Part shown: one piece after another, positions 12,716-23,510 of the stretch
Layout of the letters: each line of letters opens with the position of its first letter
How positions within the stretch are numbered: the stretch's first letter is position 1
DNA from: Cryptomeria japonica
Lineage: Eukaryota > Streptophyta > Pinopsida > Cupressales > Cupressaceae
NCBI RefSeq assembly: GCF_030272615.1
Contig: NC_081405.1
Location: 567,979,095 to 568,043,094, forward strand
DNA: 64,000 nt
Direction of reading: 5' to 3'
The notes under the pieces: generated by a model
Seen by the model: the letters and a program-made list of their open reading frames with translations, nothing else
Told to the model about the DNA's origin: nothing
Databases searched by the model: none
Translations under genes and position numbers: made by a program

Positions 12716-13512
12716 TGATGCAGGAGCATCCTTGGTCAATAAGCAATCTTTCATCAACCAAAAATATTTCCTTTCAATTTTGTTTAGTTCAAGTTCACTG
12801 TTTTAGTTTCTGTGTTCATTTAGTAGCAGGTTGCTTTTCGTTGTGGATTAGATTTTTGTTTTCTAGGCATGTTCTTATGCTTAATTCCAGATTCTCAATC
12901 CATTTGTGTTCTTTACCCGTGAGACGTTGCTTCCAGTTTGAGTGTTCTGGTTCCCGGAGCAATTTTTGAGCTTAACGGCTAATTGTTGATTTTTTCTTGT
13001 GCGGAGCGATCTCTTGGTGTGTGGATCTATTTGGGGTCTTTCTCGATGATCCTGAGTCCTTGGCCGATCTTCTTGTTGATCCACACTCCTTTGTTGTTCT
13101 TTTCTAGAGGAATTTCCTTTCATCCTTGGGGCCGACCTATTTACACGTTTCATTTTCGTATCTTAGTAAATATAATCTTTTGTGGTCGACCCTGATATGT
13201 TCCAGAGGGTATAAATATTGTTATATGAGATCCTTAGTAGGCAGTTAGAAGTTTATGAGTTCCTAGATACAAAATTGATAATTGGAGGTCTCTCAGAGAT
13301 CCAGATTGATTGTATTCTAGCTTGCATGTAACCGGTTGGTTACCGGTTGTATTCTGGTTTGTTAGTCTGCATGTAACCAGTTGATACTAGATGATGGTGC
13401 AAAAATCCGATTCTGTTATTTTTCAATGTGTTGTTGTTGCTTCCATTGTGTTACTCTTGTTGCATGTGCTAGTCTGTTCTCTTTGAGGACCCACCGGATT
13501 ATGGTTGTGCCA
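12716..13512 (+). repeat. Gypsy array LTR c
   Basis: Starts tgatgcaggagcatcc and ends ggttgtgcca. Copia-3 sequence resumes directly at gtgttgagg. It is about 18 bp shorter than LTRs a and b. Confidence 0.83.
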
Positions 13513-13532
13513 GTGTTGAGGGTCTTCAGTAG

Positions 13533-14333
13533 TTACCCCATGAAGACTCTCTCCATCATCATCTGTTGGGCCAATGCCTTCTCTATATTTAGTTTTCCAT
13601 CAAGGAGATCCTTGGCATGCTGAGTGCAATTCATAACAATGTGTCCCTTCTTCTTGCAATAGTAGCACAAGATTCTATCCATTGAAAAACGGTTTCCCTT
13701 TGTTGTAAAAGTATTAGCTTTGAAGGAATGATTGAGCTTATTTTTTCCGAACAATGTAGTTTCTTCTATGGGCGGATCCATTTTCTTAGCTCCTTCATCT
13801 ATTAAAGTAGAAATTGTATCTTCTAGGCTAGCATCTACTTTGTTCAATGTCAACACAATATTACCATAACTAGGAGGCATGCTATTTAACAAAATTGCTT
13901 TAGCATCATCATTGTTTAGTTTAGCATCTATCCTTGGTAGTTGATTTAATAGAGAATGAAACTTACTAATATGTTGAAAAATGTTGTTGTCTTCCATCAT
14001 TTTAGTCTGAACAATTTTCTGCTTTAAGCCCATCTTAGCACTTGATGCTTTTGATCCAAACAAAGTATTCAAAGTATCTCATACTTCATTTGAGGTTTTG
14101 GATAAGTCAATGTGATGGAGGTATGCATCAGACAATACAAGACCAATGAAATCTATTTCTCTTTGATCCTTCGCAGTCCATTTTGTGTTTTCATCAAGAT
14201 CAGCTAACCTTGTTGTTGCTCCACTTACGAAATCCCACTGATCCTTTTCAATAAGGATCAACTGTAATTTGTTCTGCCATGTATGAAACTTTGAACCTTG
14301 AAACTTTTCTATCCATATACTATTTTTCTCCAT
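13533..14333 (-). pseudogene. Copia-3 gag
   Basis: Start ATG at 14333. N-terminal MEKNSIWIEKFQGSKFHTW matches the copia gag start. This is followed by an LNKVDASLEDTISTLIDEG helix region and a zinc knuckle CYYCKKKGHIVMNC near 13645. It is one frame with a single stop at 14079-14081 and ends at 13533. About 265 codons make a complete gag, but no protease, integrase or RT follows on either side of the gypsy insertion. Confidence 0.88.
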
Positions 14334-15168
14334 TTAAAGAAATACAATTTGACTCCCTTTGTGCCTTAGTCAACCACCATCTAATCAATTTTGGCTAGGA
14401 AAAAGATTAAATGCAATAATAATGCAAATCAACTTCACAAATTTTCCCACTACGATTCACGCCCAACAGCAATTTCCTTGGTTCATGCTACAGATAGAAG
14501 CGACTTCAGTAGATATGTTATCACCAGCAATCTCCAATGTGCAACACTATACTACCTCACGTGATCCTCGGATGCCTTACGCCTCAGCTGTAGTGCATTA
14601 TAGTGTTTGGATATTCTCCAGTACGAACATACCAATTGACGCATAAAATTGTGAAGTCTTTTCAAGCCTATGATATAAGCGAGTGTGGTAGCCATTTGAC
14701 CAAGCTCTAATGAGCCATCTCAGCCCACTAGTGCATCGCGTGAAAGCCAGGATGAAATCAGGTTAATGAGAGAAAATCTGCAAGCAACTGCATATACACT
14801 AGACCATACACAAGAAGTTCGCTGCTACACAAAAATGCGTGGCTTCCACCAAAATGGTATGGTGCTTGCCAACTATAAAGAGAACAAACCAACACGATCA
14901 GTTTATGAGATCTCGCCGACAGAAATGGTGAGCCATCAATCAATGGAAATTCTCGATCACAACCATAGTGTGTACATATCGATGACTGAAACTTGTAGCC
15001 TAGTAAGCCTCAAACAATGGCCTGCAAGGCATTCACATTATCTATGGACTAGGCGCTTCTCCACAACAATCACAACTAAAAATAAAAATAATAAAAAATC
15101 TCTCTCACAATATTCTCACAGGTCATGCACATTCAACAGCACAACTCACGGCCCAAGATTTTCTCTTC
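14334..15168 (-). other. Copia-3 5' leader, non-coding
   Basis: These 835 bp lie between the primer-binding site and gag. Short ORFs occur on both strands, but none resembles a known protein. This is a typical untranslated/packaging leader position. Confidence 0.55.
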
Positions 15169-15180
15169 GCTCTGATACCA
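15169..15180 (-). other. Copia-3 primer-binding site
   Basis: The plus strand reads gctctgatacca exactly, complementary to the initiator-Met tRNA site TGGTATCAGAGC. It lies immediately inside the 5' LTR. Confidence 0.9.
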
Positions 15181-15569
15181 TATTAAAAATATGGGTATAG
15201 ACATAGGAAGCTGAATAATATTAATATACATTAATGTGGTGCTTCTTTGATATTCTTTCATTCAAATGTATTACATTCTTATAGGATTCCAAAATCCTAT
15301 TTTATGGGAAACCTCTTATAACAATTCTACTAAATATATGAGTTGATTTAACAGCTCAACTTCTTACAACCAAATACGCACAACCAATATATTAACTTAT
15401 TAATAAACCATGTGACTAATAATAATATTAAGTTGTTTCTCAATAACTTAATATTAATATGACACTTATTTACAACACATATATCAACACCCCTTACATA
15501 TTTTATGCTTAATTATTTATGCATCCTATGATGTAATATTACCACCTATGTGAACACTAATTCCCAACA
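15181..15569 (-). repeat. Copia-3 5' LTR
   Basis: A 389-bp LTR ending ...acactaattcccaaca. The outer 239 bp are repeated at 6046-6284. DNA at 15570 (gattcttcaataa) is the outside flank. Confidence 0.82.
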
Positions 15570-16397
15570 GATTCTTCAATAATCTCCTCTTGGCATGTTG
15601 TTGCCACCATTGGATAGTGTCCTTCTAGACCTTTGTCAAAATATCTCTTCCTTCTCTTATTCTTCAATTCCATTTTCCCACCTTTTAATATGTAGCCACA
15701 AGGGTTGTTTCAAAGCAGTTGTAGCAGTGACAAAGATGATAGTCATCAACAACTTTCAAACATGGTTTCCTTCAACCAAGGGCAAGCCTTCCAGGGTAGT
15801 GATAGAGTCAAAAAGATTCTTCAACACATGAAGAGATTCTTAGAACTACCCACATTAGTTCATGGATCAATACCAACCCCAATCAACCACTCCCTAAGGG
15901 AGAAAACAATCCAAATTTCCTAATGCAAACAAATTATGCGCTACTACAAGATGGGTGACTTAATGAATAAGTTGTTCTTTTTCTTGGTATTAACCCTCAA
16001 AAAACACTTGCTCAAGCTTCATCCTATCAAGGCATCACCATTATGAGAGATTTCAGCCTGGAAACCTTTCCAAAAGTTAAAAATGCTTCAATTTAAACCA
16101 AGAAAATACATGGACAACTAGCTGATAGGGGTGACTTGCTTGAAAAATAATATTGAATAGTGCCTAAAGATCATATGCCTAGCCCCTAAAAATAGATTTC
16201 AATGAAACGTGAAAGAATTCCCACCCCAAACTATATACTCTCGAACTCCCAAAACATGTGTTGTGTCTATCTTAATCTTGCCTCCATTTAATGTTAAATG
16301 GTAATGCCACAATAGATGCAAATGTGAAAGCATTGTTTAGGCATGTGGGATGTGGAAGGACTAACATCCTTATTATTTTTTTATTTCATTCCTTTAA
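15570..16397. other. No gene recognised
   Basis: Flank of copia-3. A plus-strand stretch around 15705-16080 has short protein-like runs (for example ITIMRDFSLETFPKVK near 16045) broken by stops. It could be a decayed gene or element fragment; I cannot assign it. Confidence 0.3.
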
Positions 16398-16446
16398 TAT
16401 ATATATATATATATATATACATACACATATATATATATATACATAC

Positions 16447-16502
<56 letters not shown>

Positions 16503-16587
16503 ATATATATATACATGTATATATATATATACATGTATATATATATATACATGTATATATATATACATGTATATATATATATATGTG

Positions 16588-16662
<75 letters not shown>

Positions 16663-16685
16663 GTATATATATACATATATATATA
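16398..16685. repeat. TA-rich microsatellite with TACATG units
   Basis: About 290 bp of alternating TA. Between 16490 and 16580 a TACATG interruption occurs every 18-20 bp, and the run ends in GTAT/TATA units. All Tyr/Ile/His ORFs on both strands here are artefacts of the repeat. A (GT)n run follows at 16753-16767. Confidence 0.95.
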
Positions 16686-16689
16686 ATGA

Positions 16690-17990
16690 ATAAAACCATA
16701 AACATAGCATCAATAATATTTTCTAGAACAACCCAACTACATGATTCTAAGTTTGTGTGTGTGTGTACTTGATTCCATCATGACAAGTTGCCTTTGTCAT
16801 CTAAAACCTTCTTCTTGATGATACTCTCTCTTACCTAAGAAAATGGTTGATCTGTTAGGATCTATGACTGTTTTCATTAGTGAAGGTTAACTTATACTAA
16901 CAACAATAATGTCTTAAACTTAATTTAATGTTCTTTTAAAAGACAATAAAAAAGATTAAAATAATGGAAATAAGAAAACATAAAAGAGAAGACAAAGACA
17001 ACGAATTGATAATAAAGTTTACCAAATGGCTACGTCTCTAGGTCCCTCTAATGAGTGACCGATCCATGATTATGCTCCAAATCTTGTTTACAAGGCACCT
17101 TCCATCTATTACAAAGTCTTCACAAAATTCTTTCTGACGGTAATGAAATGTAGAAAATTCCCCTCCTTCAAATACAAATTAACTTGACTTAAAGCCTCTC
17201 CTAACTATTTGCACAAAGTTGAAATCATTTCATCATCTATTTCCCAAATTCCTCACCATTGTCTTCACAAGCCAAAAAATAAATAAATATCCCCCTTTAA
17301 ATACAACTTTATGTTCTATATGGGGGTTAACAAAATAATTCTCCCATATATTTCTTATATCTCCTAAATTACCCCTTATCCTAATTAAATCCCTTTAAAT
17401 TTGGGTTTCCCTTCTTTATAAATCGGGCCCCTCTCTATTAATACAAAATTTAATAATATATGTGGGGCTCGGGATAACCGAGCCCTCTTTTCACAGCACA
17501 CCTCGAATCTTAAACAAACACATGGAACTGCCTTTCCTATTCCAAAACCTGTCGCGAGGTGCATTGGTTGAGAGGAAGTTACAAGGGAAAGGTTGGCACA
17601 CCCCCAATATGGAATTGCATATTATTTAAATAAAAGCGACCCCATATAATAAGCAAGTAATCGTTTTGACGAGCCTTTCGACATGGTTCCTTTTCCGTCC
17701 AATTTTGAGATGATCAATTTTTTCAGCTAGAATTTTGAGATGATCAATTTATTTAGAGATTTAATGTTAAAAAGTGTTTTTTTTAAATCATTTTGATAGA
17801 TGCGAGAGAGATTCCATTGCAAGCATTATTTAAGAATAGAGACGTTCTATCCAATGGATTTTGATCTAAGTGGCTTTAATCTCTCAACGTTTAAATCATT
17901 ATATATTCTAAAAAATGTGTGATTTCAACAAAAATCAATTTGTATCAAAAAGTGTAACTTAGTATTGTGGGATCACCCATAACTACAGCT
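16690..17990. other. No gene recognised
   Basis: AT-rich sequence without coding character. The only distinct structure is the hairpin at 17465-17485. Confidence 0.4.
17465..17485. other. Perfect 8-bp-stem hairpin
   Basis: GGGCTCGG, a 5-base loop GATAA, then CCGAGCCC, followed by TCTTTT. It is GC-rich in an AT-rich setting. In a plant nuclear genome this is not evidence of a bacterial-type terminator; it may be part of an old element end. Confidence 0.5.
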
Positions 17991-20130
17991 ACACGCTAGA
18001 AATGTCAAGTCTGTGAGTGTTGACAAGTTGTAATGTGCATAAACATGTTCAATTGATCACACAAAATATTTCACAATCAACCAAGTTGAAGTGGTACAAC
18101 ACATGACAAAGGTTTAATCGGCATCTACTAAATTGCATGCATAAGTTTTTAATAAAGAGAATATAGATTTACAAATTCAAAAGCCAACATTGAATGAAAC
18201 AAAAATAAAGAAAAAATACAATAAAATAATAAATCTCATTCAAATTAAAAAATTTCCAAACTGCAACAGATTTTCTTATGAAATACAATGAACTACAAGC
18301 AAATATAAATAGAAAATTTGAATGAAAAAAATAGAAAACTCCTACCTTCTCATATGTCATAGAAAAAAAAATTTATAAATGAAAGGTTATCAGATTGACC
18401 GTTTGCATTCACCTCCTTTTTCCCCTCCATTTTCCTTAAAACACTTTGTCATCTCTCCTTGATTTGAACTACTTTATATCCTCATTTCTGATAAATGTCA
18501 TATTTGCACAATCCACAATTTTGCAATTTCCCTCAGCCCTGGATTTTTAATTTACCTCTCCAATAACCAAATCACTTGAAAGAAGTTTCTCAACAACTAC
18601 ATCGCCTACAACATTTACAATTACTATAGCTGGAAGCAAAAGTGCCTTTTGCATAATATCAGCACCATCTTTCCTCAGTGACTCCAATGATATTTACCTG
18701 ATTGACAGCAATACCATTAAGAGTAGGGTTTGAATCATCAAACATGTTTCCATATTTCAATATAGGCTTAATCATCAATAAATATTTTAATCTTTTCTGT
18801 GTTTCCAAGTCTAGCTTATGTTGTTTAATTGTAATCGGTATTTTGCACATTGGGCAACACTCTTAATTCTTATAATCATTTAAAGAATTCATTTTGCCTT
18901 TGATTTAAATAATAGAAGACCATTAATAACTTTTTTCCAATCCCTCCAAATTCTGACCATGAATTTTGTCTTTGATGCATAATCTGTCTTTCCTGACAAC
19001 AAACATAGTGGCAGCACCATCTTCATCAGAAGAAGATGAAGTAGCATTCCGTTACAAAGCCATTTTAACCCTAAGTGGATTATACAGCACACTTTTAAAC
19101 TGAGTGAGATGAGACTGCTTGAAAATAATCTTTTGGAACTAGGGAGGTGAATGGGATATACAAGATATGATATTTTACTCTTCCCATCAACGTTATAGTA
19201 TACATGTATGAGGCTTCTCAGTTCCCATGAAAAGTGGCTTTGGCCAAAGCAAATCCCGTTGAGCATTATTCTTGAGCTATGATATCAAGAATCTTTGAAA
19301 CATTATTTTTAATCAGTTCGTAGAACTTTTCTGTAGGTAGATGCATATTTCTTCTTTCCTTTCACACATCTATATGACCAAAAGCTACTTCAATGGATCT
19401 CTATAACCAGATCCAAAGTTTTCACTTGGGTCTAGGCTCGGAGGACACTAGCAAAGGTTGAAGAGTCGGACCTGGAACCCAGGTGACCTCTCAATCCAAC
19501 AGACATTCTGTCAAACATTTCATGTCTTGATGTCCTTAACTTGTCTATTTCTCTTTTTTATAACCTCTTTGCATCCATCAAATATATAGTATTTTATCGA
19601 TAGTGTTATATCAGTACGAAGATCTACCCTCTGGCTTTTTCAATACCCATAATTCTGATATAAGATTGCCTAACAGCTAGCGTTCCTTTTTGGGTAGAAG
19701 AATTGATTGCCTGGAAAGTATATACATACCCCTTACAGTCACTCTTGTCCCAGGTACTATACTAAGCTGCAATCAATTGCAAGCAACATGTTCTTTAAAA
19801 ATTGATTAGATATCTTTAGAAATACAAATTTGTATGAATTTTGAATAATTTTGCATTGTTCTCCATGCAATTTAATTTTAATTTTTGTAACAGGAAGAAT
19901 AAATATTAAAATTTGTTAAAAAATTGCTATCAAAAGTTACAAAAATAAATAAAACTTATTTTTCTGTCTAGATAACTAAAAATCAAAACTAATTAATCAT
20001 AGGTGTAAGAAAACGATAAAGAGAAAGGAAGAAGTAAAAACCTCAACTTACATCGAATCCTCAATACATGTCATTTGACAAATGGATGAGATTGATGATA
20101 ACCAATCTCCATCAAACCCAATCCTAATGT
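17990..20130 (-). repeat. Tandem unit A with topoisomerase I remnant
   Basis: First of three diverged copies. Anchor segments shared with B and C are: the gacctttcacattcacctc-like block (18396), the NPTLNG-coding block (18700), the MFVV exon remnant (about 19010), the ttcccatgaaa block (19220), and the atggatctctataacc / ttcacttggg block (19395). The middle of the topoisomerase core found in C is deleted here, between WRDWKK and the LLLFKSKA block. Confidence 0.7.
18889..19100 (-). pseudogene. TOP1-like: DNA topoisomerase I fragment, unit A
   Basis: Minus-strand traces in different frames: LRVKMAL (near 19075), SSSSDEDGAATMFVVRKD and TDYASKTKF...WRDWKKV (about 18930-18990). They correspond to the type IB topoisomerase segment HGVKMLY-DG-P...EEEEVATMFA...TDY...FW-DW. 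Frameshifts separate them, and the sequence then jumps past the rest of the core. The assignment relies on the better-preserved copy in unit C. Confidence 0.6.
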
Positions 20131-20149
20131 GAGATGTTGCAATTTTTTA

Positions 20150-23100
20150 GGGAAGTCACATGCATTTTTGTTGGTGAATTTAATGTGTAGAAACATGTTC
20201 ATTTGATCATACAAAATTCTTCCTAATCAACCAAGTGTTAGTAGTAGAAATATGTTACAAAAATTTCATCAACATCCATTATACTTTGAAAGTGGGGGTT
20301 CAATTGATTAAGCGTGCGCTTTTTTGGATCTATCATTTTGGGTCACAAGCTCTTTTTTGGTTAGATTCTTGGGATGGTCACCCACCTATTCTCTCTTCTT
20401 GCCCTCACCTTCAGTCCCTTTGTGATGTTTTTACTGTGGCTGGTTGGGACATTGTTGAGCGTTACAAATTTGCTGAGCATTGTGGTTTGGCTATTACCTT
20501 TCGCTGGAAAAATCCTTCTGAGTGGCCACCTGGGGGTCTGAGGGTGATAGGTGTGAGCTTTCTTAGCTTCTAGCCTCTTGTGCTTGTAATTCTTTGATGG
20601 GCTCTGATGTTTTGGCTTGGGATGGTTTTGATGTGTCTGGGAAGTACTCTGTGTCTGCTGGTTATAAACAGCTAGATAGGTAGTTGTTTGGAGATATTGA
20701 GGTCCCATGGTGGAAGCAAGTTTGGCACAAGTTGTCTTGGCCCAAGTGTAATTTCTTCATGTGGTTAGTGGCTCAAAACTGGTGTCTCACCTAGGATAAT
20801 TTGTGCAAGCGTGGTTTCAATGGTCCCTCAATGTGTGTGTTGTGTTGTGATTCTGAGGAGAGTGTCTCTCATCTCGTCTTCCAATGTTCTTATGCTAGGG
20901 AGATTTGGCATTTTTGGTGGAGGGTGTGGAATATGCCCTGTAGGCATGTTTCCTCGTGGGCTGAGTTTGTGGATTGGTGGGGCAAGACCCCTTTTTCTAC
21001 TTCCTTCCTTTAAGTTGCTTGGGCTATTGGACCATCCATCATTATCTGGAACCTTTGGCTAGAGAGGAATCGTCGGATTTTTTAGGATGTGTTGTTAGGG
21101 GCCCCTCGCTTGTGGTGGAAAATCTTGCATTCTCTGGGAGAAACTGTTGTGGCTAAGTGTGATAATGATTGAATTGGTGGTTCCTTGTGATGTTGGGTGT
21201 TTTAATCGTCTTCATCTACCTCCTCTACAACGACAGTTCATGTGAAACAGATGTAGACATCCTACCTTGAAGGTGAATAGGGAGGGAAGATGGTCTCCTC
21301 CACCTCAGAGAGTCCTAAAATTAACACGAATGGCTCTTCTCGTGGAAACCCTGGTCATGCTGGAATTGGAGGTGTGGGTCGGGATAGTTCTGGAGATGTT
21401 CAGTTTATCTTTTCTATTTATATGGGGTTTCATACTAATAATTTAATGGAGGCTTAGGCCATTTTATTAGCTCTGGAGCGTGCAAGTAAATTGGGGTGGC
21501 TCATGATCATATATGAGTCTGATTCTTAGGTTGTGGTCAACTTGTTGACTAGGCGGGATTTAGATGGTGTTAGTTGGCATTTGGATTTGATTGTTGAATA
21601 GATTCTGAACCTTTGTGTGTTATGTAAAGTCTGTTACTTTTACCCATGTTCCTAGAGAATGAAATGGTGTTGCTGATTGTTTGGCCAAATGGGCCTCTAA
21701 TCATATTCATGATTGGAACTTAGTGGTTTGGGGTCACTTACCCCCAGATTTGTCTCAATAGTTGGTTCACTTAGTTGAGCTTGATAGGGCTATGTAATGC
21801 CCTTGCTTTGTACGTCTTGTTTTTAATAAATTTTTACCCCTCCTTTATGTTAAATGGATAATCTTAAATGAAGAGAAGGTGGGTTAGGATCATAAAAGAC
21901 CACAATGAATTGAATAAAAATGAAGAAAAAATAATAAATTCCTTTCTAAATGTTTCTAAACCCCAATAAATTTTTAATAAAATAAATGAACCACAAGTAC
22001 AAATAAGACAAAATTATTAAAAAAATTTAAAATAAAAAATGACCTTTCACATTCACCTCTTCTTACCTCCATTTTCTTTGAAACATTCTATCACATCTCC
22101 TTAATTTGAAACAATTTCTATACTCATTCCTTGTGTTTGAAACAAATGTCGGCTTTGCGAAATCTACAATTTTATAATTTCAATGTATCTCTGTATTTTC
22201 AATTTTTCTCAACCCCTACATCACCTGCATATATATAATTAATGAAGCTGAAATCAAATCATCTGTATAATATCAGCACCAAGCCTTTCCTCAATGACTA
22301 CAATGGCAATTACCTGACTGGCAACTGTACCATTGAAAGTAGGGTTTGATCAACCATATTTCTAGATTTCAACATGGTTTCCTTGTCACTAAATAATAGA
22401 ATATGTTCCATTCCTTTTGGTTTTCCAGTTTTTGCTTCTTTAGTTTGATTGCAATAAGCAATTTCCACATTAGGAAATATTCTTGGCTTTTACAGTTGTC
22501 AAAACACTTATCCTTTCCTTTGGTTTAAATAATAGATAATCATTAGTAACTTTACTAAATTCCCCACTGCTGATCATTTGTTATTCGGTTGCATAAGAGA
22601 ATTACATCCCTTATATCTTCTGTGGTAGCTTGACAAGCCTGTTTAAACATATCTTGTTCAACCCTTTAACATTCTGCCTTCAACGTTCTCTGTTTGATGA
22701 CAAAGTTTGCGAGCTTTGTACCATTTTACCTCCTACCTATCTCCCTGTGGCCTCAAAGCAGGGCCTAAGTGAAATGTAAGCTTTGTTGGAATATACAGTA
22801 ATCTTTTCAACTGAGTGTGTTGGCAATGCTGAAAAGAATCTTTTGGAACTGGGGAGGTGAATATAACATGCTTTTGGGACGTTACAGAAGATGTGTTATT
22901 TTGGTAGCACTAGTCGTGCCATTAATGTCACACCATACTTTACATGTAGGAGGTTCCTCAGTTCCCATGAAATGTAGCTTTGGCAAAAGGACATCCCGTT
23001 GGGCATCCTTCTTATGCTATGATATCAAGGATTTTAGAAACATTTTGTCAAACAATTCATAGATCACAAGTTTCTTCCTGGCTTTCACACATCTAAATTG

Positions 23101-23510
23101 TAGGCCTTCTCTATTTTCCATGATTTGCATACATGTCCGGCAAGGCATTTACAACCAGAAACTAGTTTAATGGATATCTATAACTAGATCTATAGCTTTC
23201 ACTTGGGCATGGTTTGGGAGGGCATTAGAAATGTTGAGTCTCGCCTCTCAATCCAACAAACATTGTGTCTCGTCAGTGTAAATTCTCACAGCCTGTTCTT
23301 CTATATTTCCTTTTTGATAACCTCTTTGCATCCATTAAATCCATATACTTTTACCTACAATAGTAGATGAGTATGAAAATATAGCCTTTGGTTTGTTCGA
23401 TACCCACAATTCATTTAGACTTATTATATATTCCCTCTGTAGTCTCTCTTTGTCTTAGATATTGTACTAGATTAAAATCAATTGCAAGAAATATGTTCTT
23501 ACGCATTAAA
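20150..23510 (-). repeat. Tandem unit B, split by a LINE
   Basis: Bases 20165-20285 match the start of unit A (18010-18140). The unit resumes after the LINE near 21850 and matches C (23550 onward) through the gacctttcacattcacctc block (22047), the NPTFNG block (22335), the CCTGTGGCCTCA block (22745), and the ttcccatgaaatg / ttcacttggg blocks (22960, 23198). The topoisomerase core between ALRPQGD and the upstream block is deleted at about 22770. Confidence 0.65.
20290..21845 (+). mobile_element. 5'-truncated LINE with zinc-binding RT tail and RNase H
   Basis: Only the 3' part of a plant non-LTR retrotransposon remains. An endpiece ALFWLDSWDG (20335) precedes the zinc-binding RT-associated domain: WWKQVWHKLSWPKCNFFMWL (20710), then CVLCCDSEESVSHLVFQCSY with HFWWRVW (20830-20930). 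After a linker comes RNase H: INTNGSSRGNPGHAGIGG (21320) and ESDS (21515). The expected active-site Asp is Asn, and a stop sits in the EAxA motif. Several stops and shifts occur. No poly(A) or clear target duplication was found; the 3' end is set near aataaatttttacccc. Confidence 0.85.

Larger units (their letters stand above)
6941..13512 (+). mobile_element. Gypsy tandem array: LTR-internal-LTR-internal-LTR
   Basis: Three LTR copies of about 800 bp (6941-7755, 9832-10646, 12716-13512) alternate with two internal regions of about 2.07 kb. Each LTR starts TGATG(C/T)AGGAGCATCC-like and ends TG(C/T)(A/G)CCA or close to it. A gap AG and a degenerate Met-tRNA primer site follow the first two. Both internals code gag and protease only; there is no trace of RT or integrase. 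Flanks are GTGTG on the left and GTGTT on the right, a plausible 5-bp target duplication with one change. The array therefore sits in copia-3 as one inherited unit with a shared middle LTR. Confidence 0.88.
6046..15569 (-). mobile_element. Copia-3: gag-only copia element split by a gypsy array
   Basis: A minus-strand copia made of a 3' LTR remnant (6046-6284), 3' internal DNA (6285-6940), gag (13533-14333), a long leader (14334-15168), a primer-binding site and a 5' LTR (15181-15569). The gypsy array 6941-13512 sits between gag and the 3' internal part. With it removed, the element is only about 2.95 kb, so it has no room for pol: it appears non-autonomous by structure rather than through the gypsy insertion. 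Confidence 0.8.

Noticed and set aside
16291-16772. Overlapping ORFs of Tyr/Ile/His/Met on both strands
   Set aside because: They are translations of a TA/TACATG microsatellite; every frame is open because the repeat lacks stops in phase.
17465-17490. Hairpin plus T-run resembling a rho-independent terminator
   Set aside because: The window is plant nuclear DNA; bacterial terminators do not apply and no gene ends there.
18560-18690. Peptide GADIMQKALLLP...VVVEKLLSSD in unit A, reminiscent of chaperonin 60
   Set aside because: The equivalent positions in units B and C do not keep it in frame, and neighbouring parts match nothing in chaperonins; too weak to call.
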